A DNA stretch of 64,000 nt from Malurus cyaneus samueli. Taxonomy: Eukaryota; Chordata; Aves; Passeriformes; Maluridae. The notes under the pieces were generated by a model. It saw only the letters and a list, made by a program, of their open reading frames with translations. It had not been told where the DNA came from and searched no databases. This document shows, one piece after another, positions 38,550 to 53,085 of the stretch. The translations under genes were made by a program, and so were the position numbers. Positions within the stretch are counted from its first letter, which is position 1. Each line of letters begins with the position of its first letter. The DNA is taken from contig CM019214.1 in the NCBI GenBank assembly GCA_009741485.1, positions 4,818,533-4,882,532 of the forward strand. Direction: 5' to 3'.

Positions 38550-39200
38550 GCTGTTGAGATTCAATTATTGAGAGATGGCTCTACCAAAATTAAGGTGCAA
38601 ACAAGACTATATGCTGAAGTCAATAATACAGATTTTATTTAACAGCAAAACATGAGGTAGAAGGATCAAATGGAATAGAAAAGAGAGGGGAGAGAGACAG
38701 AGGGAGAGAGAGAAGACAGGTTAGGCAGAAGATAAACACCTTCTGTGGATCCAGTAGTGTCCTGTCCTACTTTATCCTGTTGTTTTTTTTTGTTTTTTTT
38801 TTTATTATGGGGGTCCTAAGGTCGTTTAAAACTTTCATTATTTATACATTTTTGCAGCCAGAGGAATCGGTGTTCATTGGCTACACAGTTCATGGTTCCA
38901 GGTGCTTGGTACCTGCTCTTTCCTAGACTCGAACCATGAGTTTGGTCCAAATATACATAGTGGGACAGACTCTTTTCCACTTCACAGTAATGCAATTAGA
39001 GGGGAAACAGAGGCATAGAAGATGCAGACATAAAGAAACTGGAAAAGTCTAGATTGTTTCTTAGTCGCCCATGTGGAGTAAGACTTTGTGGTGACCAAGG
39101 AGCATACCGGGTGACTTCGTAGTCCAACAGTCCCTGGAACATTCTGTGTCATTTGAGGCTTTGGGCAACATCTCATCTTCTGAAGTGTGTACACATGTCA
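38550..39200 (-). mobile_element. Candidate solo LTR (endogenous retrovirus)
   Basis: Read on the minus strand, a TATAAATA box (near 38842) is followed about 200 bp later by AATAAA (near 38637). Between them lies pyrimidine-rich sequence (the GA-rich run at 38676-38720 on the + strand). That spacing and order of promoter and poly(A) signal fits an LTR U3-R layout. Boundaries are guesses and no internal viral genes are seen. The family is not recognised with confidence. Confidence 0.45.
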
Positions 39201-42200
39201 GTTTAAAAAAGCAGCAAAAAATGTTAAGAAAGATGTGAACACTACTGAGTTGTTGAAACAAACTTTTTAGAGATATTCAGTCCCAGAAAGCATATTGTAT
39301 TTTGCAGCAGCATTAACTATAAAATACACTCCCTGCTGAATTTATTTTTGTTTCTTTCAGTTTATTCTGCTATCATAACTCTACACTTACTTCAAAGGAC
39401 TGCAGCATGTATCAGTAAATCCTGATATATTTTATGACAATATGATTTGTCTTCATAATTTTCTTGACTGCAATTTAGAGACTGCAATGCCACAATTAGG
39501 ACTTGGACCTTCAGTTAGGTGTGATAATTTTTAGCAGCAGTGTCAAAATCAAACTTGGGCTTTAATAACTCTTTCTCAATTCATAAGAGTAGAGAAAGGA
39601 TTCTTCATTCTCAGGGTCTAGACAGCATCAGTACTAGTGTTTGTTTCACCCTTTATATTCATCCTTAATTGCAGTTTTCTTCTATAAAATGTCAAATATT
39701 AGTTTTTAAATTTAAGAAGCTATCCAAATAAATCATCATTGAAATGCATATTTGCAGGTTACAAATTTAAAGTATTAGGATAGATCCTAGTTCTTTATAA
39801 GAGTTGAATTTTTTTTCACCACACTGATGTGATCTTCATTTCCAATAATATAATATGTAGACTGCACCTGTGAAATACTCATGTATATACATAGGGAAGG
39901 CATGAAATCTACATCTATAAGAATGTCTTGACTCCTCTGCTACTTGTGAACACTGGAACACTTCCAGGTTTGCAGTGTACCAGCTTCTTATGCATGTAGA
40001 ATGTATTTCATACTGTGTCTTTTACAACTCTAGTTTCCCCAGCTTGACAGTATGACTCTGTCTGGGTTTGTTCTTTGACCTGGGTTTACCTCATTCTGAT
40101 TGCCATTTTGCATGATTTAGTATTCATACTTCACAACCTAAATGGTATCATCATGAATTTCCAATCTTACAAGATGGTGCCGAGGAAATAGTACAAAAGT
40201 TGTTTACCTTGTAGCATAGAAGAAGATTGAAGTACTTAACAGCTTTGTTTACAATGCAGCTTCTGCCAGCCCTGATGTCTAAACTGGGGGTGTTTTAGGC
40301 ATAGTCAATGGATGCAGCCAGGACAGGAGTCCCTCTCATCAATGGCATGCTGAGGTTCAGCTCTTACCATGTGATTGTTTTTTACCTGCTGGTTTTTTTG
40401 GTTTTTTTTTTCAGTCAGTAACTTCTCTCAGTACTATGGACTCCATAAAAAGCCCTAATTTTCCTGGTCCTGCTTTCAGTTTAAGTTGAACAACTTTATT
40501 TTTCTTAGCTGCTTTTCTTTCTCTGTCAATAAAAATCCACAGTTAGAGATGTACATTTTTCAGCCCATGAGCATTCAAATGTAATGGTTTTGCTGGTTGT
40601 ATTGCCACAATCTTTATTCATAGAAATAAACCTGACTCCTGGGAACTGATAGCTGCTTTTCAACTGTTAATGCAACCATATCCTCTCAGTGCAAAGCTGG
40701 GGCCCTGCAGGATAACATAGGTGATATGAAATTCTGTTTGTCAGTGAGGGAATTTTGACATAAGGAAGTTTTATTTAGCGTTTTCAGCCTGCCTGGTTCC
40801 TGACCCAAACAGCACTATCTCCACTTTTGCCTTGATTGTTGAGCTCTCTGAGGGTAGCCTTGCTTCTTTCAAGTCTATGTCGGTTTCATAGGATTTTGAT
40901 ATATATTTCCCAGGGTACTTTGGCAGTATTTTGGGTTAGAAATGTATGGAATATCCATCTAACAGCAGGAGATGGTAGATTTAACAGCAGAGAAAGCTGT
41001 GTAGCAGTTACTGAGGTGTGGACATAAATAAACTCCTAATAGCATGGTCTCCACCTTCCCATTTAACCTACACATCATTGACAAACATTTTGCCAGGTAT
41101 TCTTTCTTCTTGCCAAACACATTAATATCTCAAAGAGCCCCTAAAATAAGGCCACAAATTGCTGGACTATTACAATTTTGTATGAAATGTCTGTACAGAA
41201 ACAGTTACTCACACATGCAATGTGGCAACCCTGAAGCTGAATTTGAATAGTCAACAATGAGACAAATCTGGATATGCACAGAATTTGTATAGTTGGTACA
41301 GGGTAAGGTCAGAAGATGCTACTCTGGTCATCCAGTCAGACCTGCTTTATAAAGTCATCCTTTCAGTTTTCTGGCTTATTTTCTGCTTGAAGTGCAGCAT
41401 ACCTCTCTCAAAAATAATAATTAAAAAAACCCAGATGAAACCAAACCAACCAAGAGTGGTTTCTAATTTTCACATGTGAACAGTCATCCACATCTCCTGG
41501 TAAATTACTTCAACAGTTGAGTTAAAATCCTGCACATTTTTCCTCAGCTGAGTTTATTTAAGTTCATCTTTCTGTCACTGCTTTGTTTGCCAAACTAGAG
41601 AGAGGTCCAATACTGCATTAATAAACAGTAATCAGGTTCTTTTCTAAATTCTGTTCACCGGCAGTACCGCTGTTCTAATTCAGACAAGAGAGCAAATATG
41701 GAGTATCTAATTAGTATTAGTTCAGAAACCAATTATTGTAGTGGTCAAAGCAATTATTTTTTTTTTGGTCCTGATAATAATGTGGTTATCTTTAATCACA
41801 AACTTATTTTGGCTAAGTCAGATAATCAGAATCTAAGTAGTGGCAAATGTTGCTATAATGGAAGTCACAGTCACCTCTGCATTGTCTCCTTAATGGAATA
41901 TTTAAGGACATATAGGAGCATTTTGAAATATATTTATTTTCATCCAGCCATCCGGATTTAATACACTTAAACCTTTTAGGGATACATTATTCTGAACATG
42001 TGGATATAGACCTATACTTTACACTTTGAAACAGCTTTGCCTACGGCATCAACAATCTGTGGAGCTCCAAAGTTATGGCTCAAGGAAGCTGTGCAAATAC
42101 TGACCTTTATATCATCCTACTGACTGTTCTGCTGAGATCTGTTTACTTCAATTGCAAGGGAAAAAGAAAGGGAAATGTTGGAAGTGATGCTGCTCTAGTT

Positions 42201-45200
42201 GACAGCTTATGAAAATACTTTCAGAAAATCTAAACAACTCTTTTTTCTTGATTTTATCTCAGTATTCTTTTCCTCTAAATATTTATTTCCTGACAGTCCC
42301 ATTCAATCCCAATTCTGTGTATGGTAAGACCCCAAGTCAGTGAGAGTTTTGATTAGAGATTTCCAGACATCTTGCTTAGAGGAAAAACCCTAGAAAGCTT
42401 CAAATAATGGTTCCATTCAGAAATGTAGTTTTGGAAGAACAGAATGAGAATAACAGGGCTTTCTTAAATATATAAAAATCAAAATGACTGGATAAGACAG
42501 ACTAGAAGTAAAAGCTTTCGTATTACAACCTACTGCAACTGTGACTAAGATAAAATTAACATTTTGCAATCTGTTACAGTTAGATTGCACTTTTTAAATG
42601 TAGTCTGTGTAACATTTGTGGTGTTCTAAGGCTCTGGAAAAATACTTCCAGTAGGAGTTAAAACCTTTTTTTACAGCCAAAAAACTCCTTTTCTTTCTAA
42701 TATGTACATACTAAAGCTGTTTCATTGTGTTGTGATATAGTGAACAGGATACTATTAGCAAAAAAACATTTTAGAAACCCAAATATGTAAAGAATTGGAA
42801 GTAGGTTGTCTAGTAAGATAAGAAAAGCTTACAAATAGGCTAATGTTAATGTGGTTTTAGTTGCTTATAAATTTTAGCTGTTACTGTGGATTATTTGGTT
42901 TGGTACTTAATGTTTGAAATCTGTGGGTCAGTATTTTTATAAAGTTAAAGTCTTCTGAAAAATTGAAATTTACAGATTTCTTCAGCCTTGCTCAATTTAG
43001 CCTAATAAAACTCGTTGATTGTTTCCCTTTTCTTTCCACAAGTGCAGTCCAGAAACAAACACCTTCGTTAACCTAGAAAAGAAGTATCTAGTCTCTTGAT
43101 AGCTTTTACTACTGATAGCAATCTTCCTTTAATAACATTTCCAATTTTTTTTTATCTAAGACATTCCAAGTTTCTGAGGTAATGAAATTTTATTTAGTAA
43201 ATTCCCAATTAAAATACAAAATTTTGAAAGAATAGAAATGCTGCAGAATGAATTGAATCATTTTTCTGAAATGAATGAAATTAATTGAGTCATTTTTTAG
43301 TGTTTAGCAGAGCTCTCAAACACGTTCTTATCTTGCTATGAGTTGAGGTACTTCAATTTCCAGGTTTGAGTAGCGGTAGTCCAGAAAACAAAGGATGAAT
43401 TCTATAATAAGTACAGATCAATTCTACATAGAAGCACATCTTTTCCATGCTGTTTCAAGTTCTGAGTTATCTATTATATTCTCAAAATCAACACTTTTTG
43501 ATCATGGAATTTAATTTCTTAAAGTAGTGAAAAAATCCTTTTGCTAGTTTGGGGTCAAAGTGTACTTTAAAGAGCAGCTTTTTTCCTCTGCCTCTATTCT
43601 TGCTATTTCTCTTTTCTTTTTTTTTTTCTTTTTTTTTAATCAATGGCATGAAATGTAGAAAGTACATGTAAAGCTTCTTATAAGGACATGAAAATAAAGA
43701 TATTTGCCCAACCTTATTCCATATTCCTTTCTATCTGGTTGACCAAACTGTGCAATGTAGTAAAGGGATACAATAAGTAAACAGTGTTTAGGTTTTTTCT
43801 TTTGTGTTTCTGGACTTCATTTTAATAAAATGCATGTTACCACTGCATAAATTTGTGTGGGGTTCACTTACATTTAATACTTCTACACATTTTCAGGATG
43901 TTTGGGGTGGAAGGAAGGATATGGGGAGACAGCACAGAGGAGAGAAGGGAGGAAGTAGTGCTTGCTCCTCCATCCCCTCACTTTTTAAAGCCTTAGGTCA
44001 TCATACTCCTCTCACTTCTGAAGATGTTAAAGCTGCACTTTCTGGGAATTCTTTCTGGTCTTGTTTCTCCATTCCCCTGAAAACATTTTCCGGGTGATTT
44101 GTGACAGATGTCGGTTGTTATAGATGATGAGGACATGGACAGGAGGCAGAAATGCAAGTCCCATTTAAGGAATGGGTGGAGAAATTACATTTCCGGATAG
44201 GAAGTGAATTGATAAAATGTAGAAATTCTACTCCTTGCTCATTGAAAACCCTGCTGACGCTTTCAAAGCACCTTCCCCAGGCAACATAACAAACCACTTT
44301 TTATTTTCCAGCCACAATTTGACTCCAAGTCTTCTTGCATCTCAACGGACCTTTCTCTCGGCTTACTCAGTTTCCCAATATTTTCACTTTACCTCTGGGC
44401 CATCACTCGTCCCTCCTGTACTCCTCTATACTTGAGTCCTTTTCCAGGCTTGTACAGACTTGATTTTTGCTTGTATCCAAGTGTACAATTTTTATCTCTT
44501 TACTGTCTGTGATGGTCACTTGTCATTATAGTGTATTAATATATATTATTTTTATTTCTGGCAGATAAAAACTAGCCATCTTCAACAAAAAATGAATAAC
44601 TCTTTATTTGAAAAAACAATGTGCATTTGGATTTTGTCCTTGATAACTTTGAATGACAATGAGAAGGCTGTCAACTGTCAATCACTTCTTTATATACTCG
44701 ACAACCTTAAGTTAGAACACAAGAGAAGAGCATGGCTGAGGAGTAACAAACTTAATTCTAGATAAATAAAAGAAAATTCACCCACAGGAGAGAATGAAAA
44801 TGCCAACTGGACATTGCTGTATTTTTCCTTCCATCAGTCTTCATTTGTCAGTTTTTGCTTGACATCAGGCCACGAGTCAGATTTTAACACTTTACTGATT
44901 CCTTTACTTTTTCCTTTTGCTGAAATACTTTTAAATGTTTTTTTTTATATACAATAAGAGGTAGTGTAATTTGTCTATAGGAGCACTTTAAGAATATACA
45001 CCTCAGGGATCTGTCTCATTGAGTTCTGCCAACAAGGCCTGATTTGGCAAAAGGCTGAACTGGGAAAACTTCTGATGGTTAAATTTAAACTGTATTTAAA
45101 CTGCTCCTATTTTTAATGCACTATTAATACCTGCAGTAAATGTCAGTCAACTCATAGAAACGCTAATGTGATATTCTGTGCCTAAATCAGTTATTACTCT

Positions 45201-46457
45201 TTCCAAAAATTTTCTTATGGAATTTTGAGGAGCAACCCGGTTAATGTTTTATTTGCACAATTTGAGGATTGAGATTTTAAATAGTCTGTGTCCAAATCTC
45301 TTCTAAAGAAATCTGTTCCAATTGCAAGAATTGGAAAACATCACAGCTGCAGGTGGTTTGTTAAAATGTGGCAAAACTTTGCCAATGCATAATCCTTGTA
45401 AATTTAATCTGTAACAGACTTTGCAGCCTTAAGGACTTGTGTCCACATAGTAGGAAGGTCATGAAAGATAGCAAACATTCTGTAGTAGTAAAAAGATAAT
45501 GATAATAAATCAAGATATGTTTTCATTGTTGAAGAATATGCTTCTCAAAGTAGGTTATTTAGAAGTTAGCCAGGTTGTCCCTCACCTTTCCTATTGTACT
45601 AATGATAACAGCTCAGGTATTTGTCAAAATGGGCTTAATATAAGCAAACAAAAAATACAAGCGTAAACTCAGAAAAACACAGACGGAGCGAAAGCTCTAG
45701 TGAGGTCAATACCAAAACTACAGCTTGCTTTTGTGTAGTTAGGTTTTCTGAGATAAAAAAAATTCCTCTTCTGTTCACCAAAACACAGTTTCCTGTTATT
45801 CTCACCATCCTTTTCATATGCTCTGTCCTTAACAGAAAATGTTCTGTCTCTTCAAATGAGTTCTGAATCTAGGACATTATTCTCTTCTGATGATTGATTG
45901 AAAAACAAATATATTCTTCTTGAAGTTAGTATTTTAAATATAACCCTGATCTACTTAGTCAATTAAATACTGGAATCTGAAGAGGAGTCCATTCAAATGA
46001 ACACTGCACAGGGTCCTACTAACTTTGGCTTCATTTGCTTTGAATTGATTGCTATGTAATAAATATTAGAAATAGGCAGTGTATATCTTCTTAGTTTTCT
46101 TGTACACTGAAAACGGTAGGAATTTTTGGTACATGATGGATATTTGAATGTTTGATTTGGCTGATAGTCCACCACTGGATTAGTGTTTCTTAATTTGCTG
46201 ATTGAAGTAGAAATAAAAATATAAAAAGTAAGCTTATTTCTTTCTCACACTGAAGTTGGTGATAATGTGGAAATCACTGAATCCTGTTGCAGATTTTGTG
46301 CTAAACTTCTAAGTCAATGCAGCTTTGACATTGGGTATAGTGCTGTAAAGCTCAACTCTTGTGAGATGCTCTTGTAAAAAGAGTCAATGTGTTTCAATGG
46401 AAAAATTTTGCATTTCAAGATGCTTGGCAGGGCAGGTGTGAATACTTTCTAACCTAT

Positions 46458-46996
46458 TGTGGGGTAATGGTGGCAGGCAGCTCAGCCCCACACAGCTGCT
46501 TACTCACCACCTGCCCCCTCCCTGCCCACACCTTCTCAGTGGGATGGTGAAAGAAGGAAAAAAGTGAAAAAACTGGTGCATTGGGATAAAGACAGTTTAA
46601 CAGGTAAAACAAACCTGTCCATGCAAGCAAAGCATAAAAGGAATTAATTCACCAGTTCCCAAGGGTAGGTAGGGGTTCAACCATTTCCAGGAATGCTGGG
46701 CTCACTCATAATAGTTACTTGGAAAGAAAAACTCTTTTACCCCAGATGTCCCCCCTTCATCCTTCCCTTCAGCTTTTATTGCTAAGCATTAGGTCATACG
46801 GTCTGGGGAATCCTTTTCGTCAGTTGGGGTCAGCTGTCCTTGCTGGGTCCCCTTCCAGTCTGAGGTGCACTTCCAGCTAATTTGGTAAAAGATCCCTGTC
46901 TTGTCCACACTGTTCTCATTGTAAAACCAAAGCACAGCATGATCCAGGCTGCTGGGAGGAAAGTTAAACTCATCCCAGCTATGCCCAAGACGTCCA
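46458..46996 (-). mobile_element. Solo LTR of an avian endogenous retrovirus
   Basis: On the + strand the segment passes 'gataaagacagtttaacagg', 'agttggggtcagctgtcctt', 'gctgggtccccttccag', 'cactgttctcattgtaaaac' and 'caaagcacagcatgatccag', ending near 'aactcatcccagct'. This order matches a common family of bird LTRs read in reverse, so the LTR is antisense to DMD. No viral coding region is attached. Ends were placed by the terminal TG/CA and could be off by some bases. The assignment to class (ERVL or ERVK) is left open. Confidence 0.75.
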
Positions 46997-49910
46997 TGTA
47001 AACTTGAGCCATACTGAATAGCATTTGCTTTCTAGCTCTTTTCATTCCTTACTTTGTGATAAGAATTTTATTTTTTCAGGCTGAAATCAATGGTTGAGGT
47101 CCTAAAAAGAGCAATTTCTGCTAATGTACTTATTTATGAAAATGAAAATAAAAGATGCCACCACTCAGAGTGGACATAACTTCCCCGTTTGCATTTGCAA
47201 ACCTGGCAACTGAAAATGAGCAAACTGCATTCTTTCCATACTATAAGAACATAAATTCTGTTTACTGAAATCTACCTCCGCTTCTGCTGTTGAAGCAATG
47301 TACTGAAGCAGTCTTTACCATTCCTTCCAGTGAAATATGCTGCTGTAATTGTTGGAAGAAAAATAGTAGATGATGTATGAAAGACTAATACCACAAGATG
47401 GGCACATCGAAAAACATGTTACAATCCGCAAACCAATGTTAGACCAGTAACAGATTTTGATTTTGGTTTCTTTTCTAACTCCCTTTTGTAGTCAGAAACT
47501 CCTCTGAAAATTATTATTTTTTTACTAAACTTGTAAGGAGAATGAAAATTTACATATAAGCCCTGACTAAGAAAAAGAAAAATAAGCAACCAAGAATTTG
47601 ATGGTAAAATAAATAAATATGTCAATGCTTCCCTCACAAGTTAAAAGATTTTTAAATCAGTTTGTTGAATAAAACTGTCATTATTTTTCCAGTAAAAGGG
47701 AAGAAATTCTGATTTCTCTTTCCCATTTACAAGAAGAAATAAACAATTTTTGTGGCTCAGTATTTTTATAATTAACACCAAATTTCACTTGTAGTCAAGG
47801 TGCTTGTGGTGAACTCCATATTTGCTACTGTGTCAGTCTAACTTGTTTTTCTCCAAAGTTGCTATGCTTCAGCATCTAAGAGCACAGAATATTAAGAAAG
47901 AGCTAGTAGTAAAATTATTGGGACTTCCTTTATTTTCTTGCAAGAATTTCTCATTTTATTTTTCTGCCAAATTTCCTTCTTCTCTGTCACTTCTCTTGTG
48001 TTTGTTATTATCTCTTTTATATTATGCACTGAAAATAAGAGAGGATCTGCAGTGTTGGTGAAACAGGAGCAGCTATTTCATCCAGTGTCCTGTCCAGTCT
48101 CAAAATAAAATATTCTGAATCACATCCAATCTCAAAGAATTTTTCTTAGTGCACCTTTGCGCTGTCCAGATGGATGATTAACAGTGCTTTATCTCTATGT
48201 GACCACCATAGCCAAATTCTTTTCATACACCGTATCTGCAGGTCATGTCTTTACAGCTAATAATTTCATCTATCTTCAGTACCTCCAGGAAATTTCCTTT
48301 TCAGGACAGACAGCTGCAATGGATAGATAGTGATTGCTCTGTGTGGGGAAAAATTACTATATTTCATCTCCTCTAGAAGTACAGAAGCAGCTCACAAATT
48401 TCTGATAGCCAGCAGGAAAACATGCTTTGGATAAAATATAACTCTGCAGAGTGGTAGAGTTTTCAATTTCAGGCGCTTTGCATGGCTTAAATTTTGGGAT
48501 CTTCTTAGTTCCACTTCTTTGTGGAGGATTTCCTTTTTCTTTTCTTTCCTTCACTTTTTCAGTACCAGGAATAAGACATATTGCAGCGAACAGAGTGATG
48601 AAAACCTCACCAAGTTTTAAAAGACATTGTGTCGGCATATTTTACGAACTGCACAAAGGTTGTACTCGTAGGTTTACAAAGTAATTATGAACTCTAAAAT
48701 TGCATTTTTAGAAGAAAAAGGTTCTTCATATAGTGGTCTTTTCTGTGTAAAGACTGTTCTTTCTCCATAATACTTCAAAAATTTTCCACATAGGTCAAGA
48801 GTTATAGTTGTATCAATTTTCCAGACTCTCATTAAAATCAGATGTCTTTTGTTTTCATACTTTACTTCAAAAAGCTGAAGGGATTTCATGCTATGCTTTT
48901 CCCCATTAATATAGCTTCTAACATGGTCTTGGAATCAAATTTTATGCTCACACATTTAAAAGATCATTCAGTTAATGTGATAGGGGAAAGAATGATCATT
49001 TTATTTAATCATTAAAATGACATTTTTAGAGGCATGTGCATAAAATTGTTTGTCCACTAGTTACAGAATAATTTTAGTGATAAGCAACTTTACACTAAGC
49101 TTTGACTTAGGCCACTAATGGAATGGTCTTTAAATTGAATTACTTCAGAGGGCCATTTTGTATTTTTTCTTTTCATAAAACCCTAAGACGGGAAGGTGTA
49201 CTTAAATTCTGCTATTCAAATGTTCACAGAGCATTTTATTTCTATATAGAGATAAGTAAAATATTCAGAAAGTTATCAAACCTTTTCATCTGTTATGTGG
49301 AAAAGAACAGCAGTAAGAGCTTGACTTTCCTTGAATTTTATCCAAATTGATTAAAGTCTTTATGCAGTAAGTTTAAATACTGCAACTGCATTTTTTCCCT
49401 AGTGGATTAGGTTCCAACTCGAGATGGCCACAGAACTATTAATAGCATATCTTGGATGTATTCTAATAATACTGTATAAATACCTAAAGTGACTCCCAAG
49501 AATGCTGTTGTCTGTACTATCTGACCTGCCATCAAGATCTGATGCTTACTGTGGTGTAGCTGAACTTTGATGTATTTTAATTAAGTCTCCTCTGACCATC
49601 CTTCTTTGTGGTAGTTTAGCTTGTTATCCTGCTCCATGAATGAGAATGTGCAGAACTGAGTCAAAGGAAAAAATGAGGTCACTTTTTTGGAATCAGAATT
49701 CTTGAAAATGGGAATATATTCATGTTTTCTCTCTACTGCCTTTTTTTTTTTCTTTTTGCACGAGAAAAAACGAGGCACTCGGAACCTCACCACTTATTTA
49801 TAGATTTTTCCTTAATGTGTGGGAATAGTAACTTAACTTAAAAGTTAGGTGTGAATGTTTCAATGAACCTTGATGGAATTTCACATTTACAGCTGTTAAT
49901 AAAGATGGGA

Positions 49911-50290
49911 ATTGTTGTAGGTGACTCCTTCCAAGGGGAACTGAGGGCCCTGTGTACAAATTGGATCCATCCCACAGGGAAGTCTTCTCCCTCCCTGGGG
50001 CCCAGATAAGAGATATTATTAAGAGACTCCCTGGACTGATTTGACCCTCTGATTATTACCCTCTTCTGGTTGTCCAAGTCAGCGGTGACCAGAAGCTCTA
50101 GGGCAATCAAAAAGGACTTTGAGGCACTGGGATAATGGGTTGAAGACCCAGGAGCACAGGTGGTTTTCCTCAATTCCTTTGGTAGCAGGGAAGGATGCTG
50201 AAAGTTGAGAACACACCTGATCAATACATATCTTAAAGATTGTTATTATCCAGGAAAGGTTGGCCTTTTTCAAACAACTCACTATATTAA
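49911..50290 (+). pseudogene. Decayed LINE (CR1-type) ORF1 esterase domain fragment
   Basis: In the frame starting at 49914 the sequence opens VVGDSFQGELRALCTNWIHP, containing the GDS block of SGNH-type esterases. It later reads SRAIKKDFEALG, VEDPGAQVVFLNS and RTHLINTYLKD. These pieces, in this order, resemble the esterase domain described in ORF1 of CR1-like retrotransposons and common in bird genomes. At least four in-frame stops (after PR, after LD, after ALG and after GC) and local frame slips show that it is dead. It is 5' and 3' incomplete and lies in the sense orientation of DMD. Confidence 0.65.
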
Positions 50291-53070
50291 TGTCAAAGGG
50301 TTTTGGGTTTTGGTTTTTTTTTTTTTTTAATTTGAAGGTTGTAATTAAGATTTCATTTTTCTCATTGTATTTCACTGTGAAGACACAGGTTTAATTATCC
50401 TAAGCTTCTCCTTCTGTCCCTGCAGAATATGTCCAAAAGACATGAGCTCATGGGGAAATTGATCTCAAAAGCGTTGCCAGTGTTACCAGAGAAGGTGAAT
50501 CAATGCTTGTGATCCTGAAAATAGACCAATGCTCAGTCATAAATGCTACAGATATGTTTGTAGGTACTTGACTGGGCCTTTTAATATATGTGCAGCATCT
50601 GTCAAACAGCCTGTCTGTGTCTGCTAGGATAGTTACCACCTCTTGAAATAACATATGCCAAGCCATCAAACTTTATATTGCATTGGCATACACACCAGAG
50701 GTTTAGTCAATATATTGGTTTCAGCTGGGGAACATGAATTTTCTAAGTTCTGAGCTATATCAACAGACTTTCATAGTCCAGATGGGGCTGTAGACAAGTT
50801 CTTGCCACTTTTTCAGCCAGTGACTTTGTTGAGCAGATTGAATTGACATGTTGCTGGAAATGTAAGAAGCCAATGTGGCTTATTCAGCAGCAGGCTTTCA
50901 TCAGTTTGGATGCACCACTTTAACACCACTGAGAATTTGTAGATAGTGCGTCATGGAAAAAAGGTAGCTTCTGATTCTTGTTGTTTATACATGTTTGAGA
51001 AACAGCGGTTTCCAGTGATGCTGTATTTTAATTTGCCATATGTGTGAAAAGTTTAATTAGCATATTCATCACCCAGCCCAGAAGTAACACTACAATTGCT
51101 TTCTCAGGCAGTTCATCAATTGAGCAATTCCAGCAGTCAGCTCTGTCTCCCAGAGACAGCTCTGCATCCTCCCACAGCAAACAAAGTGAGTGTGGCTGAG
51201 GATTTGCATCAAGGCTTTAAAAAGGATATGACTTTGGTATTCTCTAAAAACTGGTGCACATGAGCATCTACAATTTCTCTTTGCTTTAGCAGCTGCCTGT
51301 CCTGCGTGACGAAGATCGGAGGTGAGGCCCTGCTCTGGGAATATGCTCTCCTGGATGCTGCACAGCCTAGATAATAATTGTGCTCTCTGTTGTGTGCAAA
51401 TCAGTGGAGGCTATATTGTGGTCATTGTAATTTTCTTATCTTGAGGAATTAAATTATGGAGCAGAATCCTGTAACTCTTGTCTGTCAACCCATATTAATA
51501 AGGTGCCACCTAGAAAACGGATTTGAAATTGCTGGAAACTTGTTCACGGGGCAGAATTCATCGAGGGGCTATCCCATCAAGCAAAGAGCTCCCTCAAAGT
51601 TACTACAGCAATTTCATGTCAGATGTGCACTTATTTAAAATAACTTTGTTATATTTTTAGTTAATGTTGGGATTAGTGTGTGACAATCAATGTAGTTGCT
51701 GCTCTGACAAAAAAGTCATTTCAGCCGTGCCCAAATGAATGCAAAGATATGGAGAACCTCTTCTCCCTTATATTCTCACCTCTACTCTTATGCCCACATA
51801 TGTCTCAAAGGCAGCATCAAGCTGTATCGGATAGACTTGCACAATGCATTTTGGTTTAGGTCAAGGCCATTGAATTTGAAAGATGAGTCTTTCAAGTTGT
51901 AACTCGAGGTTAGTTCATGTAACTCCAGAAAACTGTAGTGCAGAAGGAATCAGTAATTTAATAACATTACACCTTCCACACTGGTTGCAGCCTGGAAGAA
52001 AATGGTGTCTGTACTCCCAGACCAGTGGAAACAGTGGAAAATAAAGCCCACTAAGGGAGGAAGATTGAGAAATCCACTTCAAAGGCACATTCATGCCATA
52101 GGTTAAACCCTCAGCGTAGGCACATGCACAGTGTTCTTGGTATTCTTGGACTCCACAGAGAGCTGTAATGTGCTTTTCCTGCTACAGAACTTGTTATGAT
52201 ACCTGATGCTGCCATAAAATAGGAGTATTTGAGACATGTAGAATAATATAAGAGAAAATATTGGCCGAATGCTGCAGATGGCTTAGTTTAAAAAAAAAAA
52301 CAGAAACAAAAACCCCAAAACAAACAATGAAACAAGAACTAAATAGCAATTATTAAAATGCCCAGCTTTCATCAAGACAGGTAGAAAATTACCTCTTCAT
52401 TAACACTCCTTGACTATTATTTTTTCTTTATGTGCTGAGTAAGGAAATAGAGAGCTAGCCTAGTATTGAAACAGAAAGAAAATAAGACTTTAATGAGGGT
52501 TTCATCAAAAGGTTAATAAACTCTCACCTCCCTCAATATCCCAATTTTGCTGTACATTGCTTTTCAGTGCTTATTCTCTATGAATCCTTACAGTTATATT
52601 TCATTAATATTGAAATGCATAATAAAATTATTTTCAAATATCATTGTAAGAAACCAGACAAGGTTTAATTCAGTACATTTGTTGTTGATCAATAATATTT
52701 GAAAAGAAAAATTAAAGATGACATTAAATTTACCAAGTCTATATTTACTGATACTCCGTAAAGTTTTGCAAATAAAGTTTCAGGCAGCAGTGTAGACATA
52801 CTTTATTTGTTGAGCTGAAACAATGAGTATCAAACAATAGGAGCAAAGTGGCACCCTTTTAGGACTTGAAATTGCATGGATTTCAGCAGTTTTATTGCAG
52901 TAAAAAGAACAGCAGATTTCCAGCAATAAAATGATGTGTTAGCTCAGATAGTGACATATCTAGCACACAATTTTGTTTGCTGTCACATTTATGATAACTG
53001 AGAATGTGGACAGAAAATTAAGTGGAATAGTCAACAGTACTGATTAGGACAAGGTAAACCTATAAAGTAG

Positions 53071-53085
53071 NNNNNNNNNNNNNNN
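53071..53085. other. Assembly gap, 15 N
   Basis: A run of 15 N about 0.9 kb upstream of exon 49. It probably reflects a short unresolved join. Confidence 0.99.
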
